DNA of 64,000 nucleotides from JAAUTY01 sp964397305. GTDB lineage: Bacteria > Cyanobacteriota > Cyanobacteriia > Cyanobacteriales > Spirulinaceae. Within the stretch, counting starts at the first letter, position 1, and every line of letters begins with the position of its first letter. The stretch lies in assembly GCA_964397305.1 (NCBI GenBank), contig CAYNIP010000006.1, forward strand, positions 1 through 64,000, in the 5' to 3' direction. Made by a program: the position numbers and the translations under genes. This document shows positions 43,987-53,389 of the stretch, piece after piece. The notes beneath the pieces are model-generated. The model ran no database searches, was not told the origin of the DNA, and saw only the letters and a program-made list of their open reading frames with translations.

Positions 43987-44803
43987 AGGACAAAAAACAC
44001 TTGGGTAAGATAACACATATGCCATGAGGAGTATCGAAAATCATTCTGACATGGTTTTCTGTTTGTCCATAGTCCAAACAATCGCTCATAACATCATCAA
44101 CATCGAAAATCTCTGCCAGAACATGGCGCTCCCAGTGTCCTGTTAAGCTAGTAATACCCAGAACATCTTCCCTCGAAAGATTCATCTGTGGATTGCAAAG
44201 ACCGCGGCTACAGTCATGAATAACTATTATCCAATTCTGATGCTTGAAGAAAGTTTCCAAGACATTTTTTAGCAAGTAATAAGGATGGGCGTCTAAATAG
44301 ATAAGACCGGATTCATAACAATCGAAAATGTCTTCCTTCACCGTTTCTGTAATGTCTTTCAGAACCAAGTTTGCCTCATCGGGAGAAAAGTGCTTAACAA
44401 GGTTTACGATATCAAAGCAGGTAATGGAAGCATTCAAGCCAAGTCTCTGAGCAAGATCAATAATACGCCGAGTTGATCGACCATGCTGAGTACCAATTTC
44501 AACAAAGTTTTGAGGGCGAAAATTGGATGCCAAAACATAGATGATGAATGCTTCTTCGGTTGCTAAAGTTTTTCGCTCTCCCAAAATCTCCGCATAGTTC
44601 TGCAATTGTGAGAATTGTTCGTACTCCAACCACATTGCTCGCAATGCCATCTCCTCAAGACCGAGAAGATCGCGCAGATTAGAACATAGTTTATCTACAT
44701 CTGTGGATATTGGGATGTAAGGCTGGTAGAATTTTTTTTGCAGGGCAGTTTTTTTATTGAGGATTCCCTCTAGCTTGGCAATTGCTTTTCTAAATAACAC
44801 CAT
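43979..44803 (-). CDS. Rossmann-fold class I methyltransferase (CmcI/TylF-like) candidate
   Basis: The protein of about 274 residues has FVEIGTQHGRSTRRIIDLA, a motif I variant with G-x-x-x-G-x-S that is common in the cephalosporin hydroxylase/TylF-like and Methyltransf_24 groups, then ITCFDIVNLV, GLIYLDAHPYY and NWIIVIHDCSR where an Asp would bind metal. These enzymes are often O-methyltransferases on sugars. I choose the ATG at 44803, preceded by AGAGGT; an upstream TTG gives 11 extra residues. It overlaps the upstream GT2 gene by 14 bases. Confidence 0.65.
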   Translation of the reverse strand: MVLFRKAIAKLEGILNKKTALQKKFYQPYIPISTDVDKLCSNLRDLLGLEEMALRAMWLEYEQFSQLQNYAEILGERKTLATEEAFIIYVLASNFRPQNFVEIGTQHGRSTRRIIDLAQRLGLNASITCFDIVNLVKHFSPDEANLVLKDITETVKEDIFDCYESGLIYLDAHPYYLLKNVLETFFKHQNWIIVIHDCSRGLCNPQMNLSREDVLGITSLTGHWERHVLAEIFDVDDVMSDCLDYGQTENHVRMIFDTPHGICVILPKCFLSYE

Positions 44804-45776
44804 GAAGCTTTGACCTCTTGTAAATGAAATTAGCAAAGATACAAGGATTGCTCAGGAATGCACGAAAGTAACACAGATAAAACATTATTCTAGCATTCTC
44901 AGCGTATGCAATCCGGGCACAATAGAGATGGGCAGAACTCATCGTTTCTCGCTTTAGCTGGTAAATACTTGACGGTAAATCTTTTCGAGCAAAGAATTCA
45001 GCATACATCAAAGGTATTTCCTCAATCCACTTCTTACGAAAAGCAGTAGATTTTGCATCGGAATGATGGCGAAATCGTGCAAGGGTTTTCGAGAGATATT
45101 CAATTTCACAGGCAAGACTAACTCTAAGAAAAAATTCGCGATCGAGGACAACTTGCCATCTCGAATCTAATTTCCCTACACGATCGCATACTACCTGACG
45201 CCACAAACTCCCTGGCTGGGGGATAGGAACTCTCAGAGTCCTCAACATTTCTGTGAAAGATGACTTTGCCCCTGGGCGCAGCCCCTTAACCTCACTAAAA
45301 GTGTCTATAATTTCAACATCTCCATATAAAAAATCAACCTTTGATTTTCTTTGAAAAACTGGGATCGACGAGAAGAGAGAGTCTATTGTTAAGCAATCAT
45401 CAGAGTTAAGCCAACCCAGAATTTCTCCGTTACTTAAGTCTATGCCCTGATTAATGGCATCAGCTTGGCCAAGATCGTGCTTGCTATGCCAATAGGCTAG
45501 CCAAGGTGCATAACGTTTAATGATCTCAACACTATCATCATTTGATCCGCCATCAATGATTAAATACTCAAGGTTAGGGTAACCTTGAAGGAGCACAGAG
45601 CGAATGGCCTCTTCTAAAAACTGGCTTTGATTGTAGGAAGGAGTGATGATACTCACTAAAGGGTAATCAACATTCTCAATCCAGCGAGGAGAGAGCGATC
45701 GCCAGTCCACTGTCCAAGGCCAGCCGGATTTGCCTTCTACAAAGGGTAAGTCGTCAACGGTTAGTTGCTTGTTCAT
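44790..45776 (-). CDS. GT2-family glycosyltransferase
   Basis: The protein of about 328 residues begins MNKQLTVDDLPFVEGKSGWPWT, an opening shared by a set of GT2 proteins in capsule clusters. It continues LVSIITPSYNQSQFLEEAI, LEYLIIDGGSNDDSVEII and EILGWLNSDDCLT, where SDD takes the place of the DXD motif, and DREFFLRVSLACEIEYL near the catalytic region. The start at 45776 is chosen from that family N-terminus; an open frame continues 29 codons upstream. AT content is raised across this gene and its neighbours. Confidence 0.82.
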   Translation of the reverse strand: MNKQLTVDDLPFVEGKSGWPWTVDWRSLSPRWIENVDYPLVSIITPSYNQSQFLEEAIRSVLLQGYPNLEYLIIDGGSNDDSVEIIKRYAPWLAYWHSKHDLGQADAINQGIDLSNGEILGWLNSDDCLTIDSLFSSIPVFQRKSKVDFLYGDVEIIDTFSEVKGLRPGAKSSFTEMLRTLRVPIPQPGSLWRQVVCDRVGKLDSRWQVVLDREFFLRVSLACEIEYLSKTLARFRHHSDAKSTAFRKKWIEEIPLMYAEFFARKDLPSSIYQLKRETMSSAHLYCARIAYAENARIMFYLCYFRAFLSNPCIFANFIYKRSKLHGVI

Positions 45777-45877
45777 GAACTTAGCTATTTTAATGCCAGG
45801 AAAATTGGCAAACAAAAGCGATCGCGGTTTCTGAGGGAAAACATTTCTGGTGATTTGTCGCAAATATCCGGCTAGAA

Positions 45878-46513
45878 CTAATCGTCAGACAAAGAACGAT
45901 CGCCTGCTTGGAAAATTTCCTCGGCTGTTAAAGTTAGATCGGGGAATGTTGGCGAAACAATTTTCGCTTGACCTCTAAACTGACGTACTTGATACTCTTC
46001 ATCAATTAATTCATAAATAGAGAGGGTCGGTTGTTTGGGATTACCAATAAATCGCCGTCCTCCTAAACCGAGATGATCGACAATCCAATATTCGCGGATG
46101 CCGATTTCTTCATAGTCCCTCGCCTTGGTCAAATAATCGACTCGCCAGTTACTGCTAACAACTTCAATAACAAGGGGAATAGAAGTACTTTGCGTAACCG
46201 TTGCTTCTCTCTCCCACAATGGTTCGTAACCAAGGTTAGCACGATTCAACAATAAAACATCTGGGGAGTAAGCTGACTCCTTTTCTGGGGGCTTAACCAT
46301 TACTGTTTTGGGAATTCGATAGGGTAAATTGAGGCGGAGATATTCTGCCGTAATGCGTTCTACCAAAAAACCAGTAATATCTTCATGCTGTCCCGAAGGC
46401 TGTGGCATAGCAACAATGACATAATTGTGCAGTTCATATTGTTGCCCTTCAGGCTTCCATTGTACAAATTCTTCAAAAGTGAAAGGAGAGATCTTCGGTA
46501 ATGATGAAATCAT
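45878..46513 (-). CDS. Uma2-family (DUF820) protein
   Basis: A 211-residue Uma2 protein: FTFEEFVQWKPEGQQYELHNYVIVAMPQPSG, AYSPDVLLLNRANLGY, IPLVIEVVSSNWRVDYLTKARDYEEIGIREYWIVD. The conserved Asp, Glu-x-Val and Lys of the PD-(D/E)XK-like fold are kept. Unlike the other two Uma2 genes of the window it lacks the coiled-coil tail. Its ATG overlaps the stop codon of the upstream glycosyltransferase by four bases (ATGA), which is unusual for this selfish-looking family and means it is translated with the glycan genes. Confidence 0.82.
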   Translation of the reverse strand: MISSLPKISPFTFEEFVQWKPEGQQYELHNYVIVAMPQPSGQHEDITGFLVERITAEYLRLNLPYRIPKTVMVKPPEKESAYSPDVLLLNRANLGYEPLWEREATVTQSTSIPLVIEVVSSNWRVDYLTKARDYEEIGIREYWIVDHLGLGGRRFIGNPKQPTLSIYELIDEEYQVRQFRGQAKIVSPTFPDLTLTAEEIFQAGDRSLSDD

Positions 46514-48153
46514 TGTTTGAATTGAGAAAAAGCAAGAAGAATATTGAGGCGATCGCGAATTGCGATGATAGACATTTTTACGAAATGCTTAGGAGATTTA
46601 ACGAGAACTTTCAGCATGTTCAAGGCTTTCTCCAACAAAAGTCTTTGCGGCAGCAAAGAAACTGGACAATTGAACAGACGAGTATAAGTATCTCGAACAA
46701 CTGCCATCTCAGGATGGCTTGTCCACAACTGAATAAGAGTTTTTCTGGCTAAGCTAAGCTCACCAGCCTGTTCATCTGTCTGTGCTAGATACCATAAAGT
46801 ACGCCAATGATGGCACCCGAGTTCGATTGCCGCAGAAAGTTCAGATATAGCCTGGGTATACTGACCAAGTTTTTGGGCAATCAAGCCAGTCCACATTTTT
46901 AAGTTTGCGTCAGTTGGGTAGTAACCAATGTAGTTAGCAAGACCCCTCTGTATCGAAGGAGAGGAGCAAGCAATTACTCGCTCGCTCGCTAGCAACACCT
47001 CGGTATCCTGGGAGGTTACGCTCAGGCGGAAGTGCGGTGCAGTCTCTCCAAGAGATTCCACGAAGCATTCAGCTCCCGATCGCGGTTGCGTGCTCCACTG
47101 ACGCTGGCGCTTAGGCTGCTCTAGCAGCTTCTCATAAATGGGGTGCAACTGCTGAATCGCATTCTCAGCGCCAAAATGTTGTTTAGCATATTGTCGAGCA
47201 TTCTCACCTAACCGCTGTCGCTCTTTTGGATGATGGTAGAGATACTCAATCGCTCGTTTGTACTCATGTTCATTCTCAACTACTAAACCCGTTTCATTGT
47301 GAATCACCAAACGCTTAAGGCCACCGTAAGGAAAAACAACTGGAGGAACGCCACAGTACATCACATCCTGGACAATTAATTCCGAGGCTGCATAGGTTTC
47401 TTCACAAAGTGGATAGCCGAAAACATCGAGAATTTCAATGATTGATTTGTGGTTCTCTACATAGTCAATGAACTCAAATCGTTCTTGCAAGCCCAGTTCG
47501 TTTGCTTGCTGATGAAGAATGCTACAGGCTCGCCCCCGGCCAATCGTAATGAATTTGACCGTAGGGATGTCGATGGCAGCACTCATCTGAAGGTAGTTAG
47601 GGTGCATTTTGACAAAATCAACGCTGCCGATGTAGCCAACATTGAACGTATCGTGAGGCTGAGCAACAGCACCTTCGCAGCGAGCGAAATCAGTGCCACC
47701 TAGTACCATGCCAATTTTCTCAGGTGTCGCACAAACCTTTTGAATGTTTTCATAGGTATAGGGGCTGCATCCGATGAGTCGATCCGAATAGTTAGCTAGT
47801 TCAGAAGTGATGACTTGGGGGGGGCGATCGCCCGCAACCATCACCCAAACCATTAAGCGCATCGCTGGCAATTCCAATCGCAGAAATTCATAAATCTGCG
47901 GATTGTTCCAAAAATGAACCTGGACAATATCGGCTGCCTGAATTTCGTCTAAGATTTGTGCCTGACTTGGAGCATCTACCAACTCTAAATCTGTGTCGCG
48001 AATCATATCAGCTACATCATCGCGAACAGGAACGAGGGAAATAACTTTGTGCTGGTAAGTGCCAAGGCGAGCTGAATACTTCGCAGTAGCCACTAAAGAA
48101 CGGCCAGCGCCGCCTTTGGTTAAACATTGAGTAATGTGGAGAATGCGAGACAT
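46510..48153 (-). CDS. GT4-family glycosyltransferase with C-terminal TPR-like extension
   Basis: The 547-residue protein has a GT4 part over residues 1-345: ILHITQCLTKGGAGRSLVATA, FNVGYIGSVDFVKMHPNYLQ, ASELIVQDVMYCGVPPVVFPYGG and a helix with GENARQYAKQHFG. The remaining 200 residues contain TPR-like helices: DANLKMWTGLIAQKLGQYTQAISELSAAIELG and WRTLWYLAQTDEQAGELSLARKTLIQLW. The TPR part may dock the enzyme on a partner. It is coupled to the Uma2 gene downstream by an ATGA overlap. Confidence 0.8.
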   Translation of the reverse strand: MSRILHITQCLTKGGAGRSLVATAKYSARLGTYQHKVISLVPVRDDVADMIRDTDLELVDAPSQAQILDEIQAADIVQVHFWNNPQIYEFLRLELPAMRLMVWVMVAGDRPPQVITSELANYSDRLIGCSPYTYENIQKVCATPEKIGMVLGGTDFARCEGAVAQPHDTFNVGYIGSVDFVKMHPNYLQMSAAIDIPTVKFITIGRGRACSILHQQANELGLQERFEFIDYVENHKSIIEILDVFGYPLCEETYAASELIVQDVMYCGVPPVVFPYGGLKRLVIHNETGLVVENEHEYKRAIEYLYHHPKERQRLGENARQYAKQHFGAENAIQQLHPIYEKLLEQPKRQRQWSTQPRSGAECFVESLGETAPHFRLSVTSQDTEVLLASERVIACSSPSIQRGLANYIGYYPTDANLKMWTGLIAQKLGQYTQAISELSAAIELGCHHWRTLWYLAQTDEQAGELSLARKTLIQLWTSHPEMAVVRDTYTRLFNCPVSLLPQRLLLEKALNMLKVLVKSPKHFVKMSIIAIRDRLNILLAFSQFKQ

Positions 48154-48190
48154 GCAGGAATTTGCGGACAGAGATATTTACAAGAAGTGG

Positions 48191-49126
48191 CTAGGTCAAG
48201 GGCGATTTCGAGCGTTGCATAAATTCAAGTGTTGTTGTGAGTCCTGCGTGGAGCGAGCATTTAGGAACCCAACCATAGATCTCGCGAGCGCGTCGGTTAT
48301 CCAGAATGTTGACCTCAACATCGTTAGGACGCTCAGCGATGAATTCTTTGGCAATCGTTCGGCCGGCGATTGATTCGATTCTCTCCACGATCTCTAAGAC
48401 ACTATGCCCCTGACCTGAAGAAATATTTGCCACGGAGGAACCTTTACGCTGAGAAGCTAATATCATAGCATCTACAACGTCGCCAATGTAAATATAGTCT
48501 CGCACAGCACTACCTATGCCATACAACTTTAAGGGTTGTTGGCGCAAAAGACAACCCATTGCAACGGCTACAATTCCCTGAACGCGCCAGGCGTGCTGAC
48601 CTGGACCGAAGGGATTAGAAATCCTCAGGATAGCCACATCAAGCTGCGTTGAGCGGGCATAGAAATTAAGGTAGTTCTCTATGGTCAACTTGCTTTGACC
48701 GTAGGCAGATTTAGGAATGAGGGGATGGTCTTCGGGGATTGGCACTTGCCGGGGCTCGCCATAGATTGTACCTCCAGATGAGGCATAGACTAGCTTGTTA
48801 ACATTATGGTTTAGACAAAGCTCAACAAGACGAATGGTTGGCAAGAGATTGGAGAAAATATCGTAGGTACTACTAGTTACCGTGTTAGGAAAAGTTGTGG
48901 AGATGAGGTGAAAGACGATGCTAGAGCCACGAACGGCTCGATCGAGGGCCACGTCGTCCAGGAAATCACCATAGACTACCTCGACTCGATCGAGTATGTC
49001 TTGCAGTCTACCGACGGATGCCGTAGGGCGGGTGAAAATCCTGACATCGGCTCCAGCTTGGACTAGCGATCGCGCTAAGTTGCCGCCAATGAAACCAGCT
49101 CCTCCTAGAATCAAAACTTTCGCCAT
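48191..49126 (-). CDS. NAD-dependent sugar epimerase/dehydratase
   Basis: The 311-residue short-chain dehydrogenase-type protein has the NAD-binding GGAGFIGGN at 8-16, VYASSGGTIYGEP with the catalytic Ser/Thr, and YGQSK giving the Tyr-x-x-x-Lys pair. LRISNPFGPGQH and VRDYIYIGDVVDAM are typical of UDP-glucose 4-epimerase-like proteins. It should alter the stereochemistry of a nucleotide sugar used by the island. It lies 37 bases upstream of the GT4/TPR gene and five bases downstream of the polysialyltransferase-like fusion gene. Confidence 0.88.
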   Translation of the reverse strand: MAKVLILGGAGFIGGNLARSLVQAGADVRIFTRPTASVGRLQDILDRVEVVYGDFLDDVALDRAVRGSSIVFHLISTTFPNTVTSSTYDIFSNLLPTIRLVELCLNHNVNKLVYASSGGTIYGEPRQVPIPEDHPLIPKSAYGQSKLTIENYLNFYARSTQLDVAILRISNPFGPGQHAWRVQGIVAVAMGCLLRQQPLKLYGIGSAVRDYIYIGDVVDAMILASQRKGSSVANISSGQGHSVLEIVERIESIAGRTIAKEFIAERPNDVEVNILDNRRAREIYGWVPKCSLHAGLTTTLEFMQRSKSPLT

Positions 49127-49131
49127 TCAAC

Positions 49132-51243
49132 TCATTTAATCGCTTCCATAAACAGAGAATCGGCCTTGCGAATTTTTCCTTCGGGTGTAGTATCCAAATG
49201 ATACTGCCCAAAGTCAGGGATGCGCGACTCTAACGCACTAGCAACACGAATATCGCAAAATCCCGCCTGCGCCAGCAACACACCTAAGGAATGGCGATCG
49301 TACATCCACTGATGAATCTCGCCGCTGCGGCGAAATACCCCTACCTGCTCGGGTGTAGGCGAGTTATTCGTGGCAGCAGTTCGGCCGCGATCGCGAAGTT
49401 TGTTCAACATCCGTTCGCCCTCAGCGCCTAAGCGACCTAAGACAAACGCCTCGTTGGGCAGGGGATCTTGGGATAGGTAGGCTGCCATCTCGCCGCCCGA
49501 ACGATCGCGCACCACCTGATCGTACATCTCTAACAACATCCAGTCATAGTTGGCTGCCCACTGGCGATCGCCTTGACTCGCTTTCTCTAAAGCAGTCAGA
49601 TACAAACGAGCGATCTGCTCTAAGTCCGGCACCACAACCCGGAGAATACCACCTGGTTGCAGAACGCGATAGCACTCGCGCAGGAATGGCTCGGCGGATG
49701 ACTTAGGTAGATGCTCTAGCAGGTGGGAGTGATAAACAACAGTGAAGGAGTTATCAGGGAAGGGAATTCCTTGAGTAAGATCGTAAGCAATAATTCCTTT
49801 CCCGGTTGACTTGAAATCAACATTTGTCCAGTCCGGATGAAAGCAGCCGCCGCAGCCCAAATTAAGATAGTTTTCGGGGGATGTAATTGATAAAAATTCA
49901 TTCATTAGAGCACTCTCAGATGCTACTCGATCCCGACTTTTGGCTATCCAATTAATGGAAGCTGATAAAGCATTGTGAAAAGTTCTCACAAGCTCAAGGC
50001 TTTGTTTTTGGTTGGGTAACAGGCACCTTTCAACTAAATCATCATGCTCCACTCTGATCCGATAAGCATAATCAGGACAGGAAGATTCCGAAAAACTGTC
50101 CGTACTCGTCATCTGAAATTGTCCAGAAACTGCTTGTTGCACAAGATCCTTGTACAGAGCGTCATTGATTTTAGACCACTTGCGCATTTTTTCCTCAAAG
50201 TACCGATTAATGGCTTGTGAACCAGGCCCGATGACCAGATCGAAATTTTGGTAGAGGAAAGCGAGCGAGACACTACTAGATGGTGAAATGGCGATAACTT
50301 TTTCAGGTCGAAGGTACGGGAAAATTAGCTCGACGGGGACTTGGGCTGCTCCGAGAGAGTAAGCTTTACGATCAAATTGCCGCAAATGTCTTGCCAGTAG
50401 ATCTGATTGTGCGTAAGTTTCTCTAGGATGGCCTTTAATCAATAAGGTATCGCTTGGTGATGTGTATCGCAAACACACATCTGCATAAAAATGAATCTCT
50501 GTTGCCAAATCAGATGTCGTCTTACTCTCAGTATTATTTGCGGTCAGAACTAGAGAAGCACTAGGAGCGACTATAGTCTTGTCAGGAGAGTAAGTGATTG
50601 TATCACCAACAAGCTTAAATTCATTTCGCTCGATTTCTTGTTTGATGTGACGGTAACAGCGAGAGGCTGCAAGAGACACTACTTTCTTCAGGAAAAATGG
50701 TGGAACTATGGTTACACTTCGGCATTTTGAGGCAGATTCACAGTGGTCAATAGGGATTGTTAAATATGCATGTACTTCCGGATCATATTTAAGTTTCCTC
50801 TTCTCTTTAGGAGCCCAGGAAAAATTATTATTGTCCAAAAGTCCATAGCCATCTCCATAACAAACAACACGAGCATTTGGATCGATTGACAGAATGACCT
50901 CATTAAACAGTGCCCACGTTCGACAGATGTACACATCATTAAAATTTGATATGCCAAGTTTCTTCTTAAGATAGCTTGCTAGGATGTTTAAATCATAACC
51001 ATACTTTTGTGCAACACTCGACTCATCCCAAAAAACGATTCTTTCGAAACTCCAGACTTTAGCGATTAGGCGGATTGCTCGATACATAGAACGGGTCACA
51101 TCAGCATCTTGACGGACACAGAGTTCTCCTACTAGAAGGATATCCGTTTGAGGAGGTGACTGTTCAACTTCTTGTTGATAAAACAAGACACAAAGAACGG
51201 CAAGAAGTTGTGTAGGACCTTGGATCGATATTAGCCTTGCCAT
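49132..51243 (-). CDS. fusion: polysialyltransferase/GT52-like domain + SAM methyltransferase
   Basis: The 703-residue protein has an N-terminal region of about 430 residues unlike GT2 or GT4: DILLVGELC, ARVVCYGDGYGL, SLVLTANNTE, DTLLIKGHPRETY and a late EKVIAISPSSSVSLAFLY. The KGHPRE and PSSSVS elements recall the alpha-2,8-polysialyltransferase (PF07388) and GT52 clan. The C-terminal part (about 465-700) is a methyltransferase: NYLNLGCGGCFHPDWTNVD, LTQGIPFPDNSF, HLLEHLPKSS and CYRVLQPGGILRVVVPDLEQ. The ATG at 51243 is preferred to a GTG two codons earlier. The transferase call is tentative; the methyltransferase domain is firm. Confidence 0.65.
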   Translation of the reverse strand: MARLISIQGPTQLLAVLCVLFYQQEVEQSPPQTDILLVGELCVRQDADVTRSMYRAIRLIAKVWSFERIVFWDESSVAQKYGYDLNILASYLKKKLGISNFNDVYICRTWALFNEVILSIDPNARVVCYGDGYGLLDNNNFSWAPKEKRKLKYDPEVHAYLTIPIDHCESASKCRSVTIVPPFFLKKVVSLAASRCYRHIKQEIERNEFKLVGDTITYSPDKTIVAPSASLVLTANNTESKTTSDLATEIHFYADVCLRYTSPSDTLLIKGHPRETYAQSDLLARHLRQFDRKAYSLGAAQVPVELIFPYLRPEKVIAISPSSSVSLAFLYQNFDLVIGPGSQAINRYFEEKMRKWSKINDALYKDLVQQAVSGQFQMTSTDSFSESSCPDYAYRIRVEHDDLVERCLLPNQKQSLELVRTFHNALSASINWIAKSRDRVASESALMNEFLSITSPENYLNLGCGGCFHPDWTNVDFKSTGKGIIAYDLTQGIPFPDNSFTVVYHSHLLEHLPKSSAEPFLRECYRVLQPGGILRVVVPDLEQIARLYLTALEKASQGDRQWAANYDWMLLEMYDQVVRDRSGGEMAAYLSQDPLPNEAFVLGRLGAEGERMLNKLRDRGRTAATNNSPTPEQVGVFRRSGEIHQWMYDRHSLGVLLAQAGFCDIRVASALESRIPDFGQYHLDTTPEGKIRKADSLFMEAIK

Positions 51244-51408
51244 GAGCACATAAAATAAAGTGGTCTACCGAGAAATCTACAGTTTGTCAGGCTATTCCTT
51301 GAAATACACTAAGCAAGTAGGTCAGGATGGAATTGAAGCACCGAAATTATTGAGCCGATCAAGCTAAAACCCTTGATAAAACTGGGATTCAGCTATCGTA
51401 ACAATTTA

Positions 51409-53286
51409 TTACATAGGCCACAGAATCAACCCCGATCTACTTAGCCAAACCTGCAAGTTAGCAAGTTGCCACAGAAACATCATGTGGCTCAAGCTAGGGT
51501 CGCCTGATGCGATCACCTCTTGGTGCTCAACAATTAATTGTTCCACCACTAACGGCTCATAGATGCCGCGATCACGAAAATCTGCTGACCGCACCCAATC
51601 TAACAATCGTTCGGCGTTAGCTCCCGAAAACCAGATATGGGCTGGAGCATTCCACCCTGTCTTTTTGACCCGCAGGCGAGTCTCGGCTGGCAATACACCG
51701 TCCATTGCCTCCCGGAGTAGGCGCTTCGTGATACCATCAGAAATTTTCAGGTGTCCGGGCACGCGGTACATAAACTCTACCAAACGGTGGTCCAAGAAAG
51801 GTAAAAAGTGCTCCAGACCCCACGCTACCGCTTGGCGGTCCTCTGCTCGCAAGCAACAGGGCGCGGTTTCACGAAATAAATCCTGGTAGGTGCGATTTTT
51901 GAGATAGCTGCCAAACGGAGCATCCATTACCGGCTCAAAACCCTTGAGATCGAAGTACTCAGGGTTCAGAGCTGCGAGATACTTTTGCAAGCGATCACGA
52001 TCCGGCAGGCAGCGGCCAGGAACGCGGCGATCGGTCAAGCGAGCGATCGCTGCCCGCCCAATCTCAGGACTCTTACGAAAAACTGGATGGTCGTGATACT
52101 CCGACCATTTTAATAGCTCCTGCTCCAAGCGCTCTTGCTCTCCAGCGGCATCAAGGTCAGCAAAATAAAAGGGGAAGTACTCATATTCACCCGCATTCAA
52201 CTCGTCGCCACCAAGACCGCCAAATAAGCTGCCAAATCCTTGTTGTTGAACCTCGCCGCAGAGCAAAAAATGCGAGAGCCAAGTTGCTGTCGCAACTGGC
52301 TCATCGTGAACAGCGATCATCTGCTCCACGAGGCTGAAGACATCCGGCCGATCGATCTCGACAGGATGCCATTGCTCGACACATGTTTCGAGCATCGAGC
52401 GAATCTCCTCTGATTCATCGTAGGTTTTGTCCCGGTAGACGGTCGAGAAAGCATGGTGGCGCGCACCCGCCGTGCGAACCGCACAAGACAACACTGAGGA
52501 GGAGTCCATGCCACCAGAGAGCGTAAACGCCGGTCGCTCCGCCACGGCTAAACGGCGCGCTACTGCATCCATCAACAAGTCACGGTAGCGTGTCGCCAAG
52601 ACAGTTGAAGGCTCTGTCCAATCAGGAAGGTCTTGCAGTTCCCAGTAACGTTCCAGATGGACTTGGCCCAGTCGATAGCACAGAGCATGGGCAGCAGGTA
52701 ACTGGCAAATTTCAGCGTAGGGAGAAGCGTGGGGATCGTTATCGAAGGTGCGGTAGTGAGAAGCTGCAAAGAGAGCAACAAAACGGCGATTGACCTCAGG
52801 ACTGACTTCAGGCAGGGTCAAAAGCGAGCGGGGGCGGGAGGCAAAGGCGAAGCGATCGCCCTGATGCCAGTAATACAGCGGACGAATGCCTAGCCGATCG
52901 CGCCCCAGCCAGAGTTCATCGCGGCTGCGATCGTAGAGAGCGATCGCGAAGTCACCATTGAGCCGCTGGAGCATCCCGACAAAGCCGTGACGGTGATAGA
53001 GTTCAGCTAGCAAAGCTGCATCGCTATCAGTCACACTCCAGTCATTGCGGTTGTAAATTGCCCCATCTACCACCAAAATTACGCCATCATCATCAGCAGA
53101 GCCTCCAGTGCTGCCCCCTGTCCAACCAAGTGCCACAGTCCCGCACCGCACAGTCTCGCGCTGCCAAGATACTGTATGCGTTGAGTATCCAAAGAGAGCT
53201 CGAGCGAGCATCAATTGAAGACTGCGCTCAATGCGAACTGATTCAGATGCAGCGTGAGGATCGCTCAGACCAACGATACGGGACAT
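51409..53286 (-). CDS. asparagine synthase-like amidoligase without glutaminase cysteine
   Basis: The 625-residue protein has the two-domain asparagine synthetase layout, and the synthetase part is intact: LSGGMDSSS at 256-264 for ATP, FGGLGGDELNAGEYEY downstream. The N-terminal Ntn-hydrolase-like domain begins MSRIVGLSDP, so the nucleophilic Cys2 is missing; the RGPD substrate-binding phrase is also absent and NGEIYN has become DGAIYNR. It keeps LNGDFAIALYDRSRDELWLGRDRLGIRPLYYW. It cannot be expected to hydrolyse glutamine itself and may use free ammonia, ammonia from a partner, or another amine. Lasso-peptide cyclases and beta-lactam synthetases show the same loss. It follows a methyltransferase gene in the island. 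Confidence 0.85.
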   Translation of the reverse strand: MSRIVGLSDPHAASESVRIERSLQLMLARALFGYSTHTVSWQRETVRCGTVALGWTGGSTGGSADDDGVILVVDGAIYNRNDWSVTDSDAALLAELYHRHGFVGMLQRLNGDFAIALYDRSRDELWLGRDRLGIRPLYYWHQGDRFAFASRPRSLLTLPEVSPEVNRRFVALFAASHYRTFDNDPHASPYAEICQLPAAHALCYRLGQVHLERYWELQDLPDWTEPSTVLATRYRDLLMDAVARRLAVAERPAFTLSGGMDSSSVLSCAVRTAGARHHAFSTVYRDKTYDESEEIRSMLETCVEQWHPVEIDRPDVFSLVEQMIAVHDEPVATATWLSHFLLCGEVQQQGFGSLFGGLGGDELNAGEYEYFPFYFADLDAAGEQERLEQELLKWSEYHDHPVFRKSPEIGRAAIARLTDRRVPGRCLPDRDRLQKYLAALNPEYFDLKGFEPVMDAPFGSYLKNRTYQDLFRETAPCCLRAEDRQAVAWGLEHFLPFLDHRLVEFMYRVPGHLKISDGITKRLLREAMDGVLPAETRLRVKKTGWNAPAHIWFSGANAERLLDWVRSADFRDRGIYEPLVVEQLIVEHQEVIASGDPSLSHMMFLWQLANLQVWLSRSGLILWPM

Positions 53287-53389
53287 GATACAAACGCCAC
53301 CCTAGGCTATTTTGCAGGCTCTGACGTGACACCAAGGTTGAAAAAGTGCTCCTTCTGAGATTAACGGATCAAGGGCTAGGTTTCCAAGC

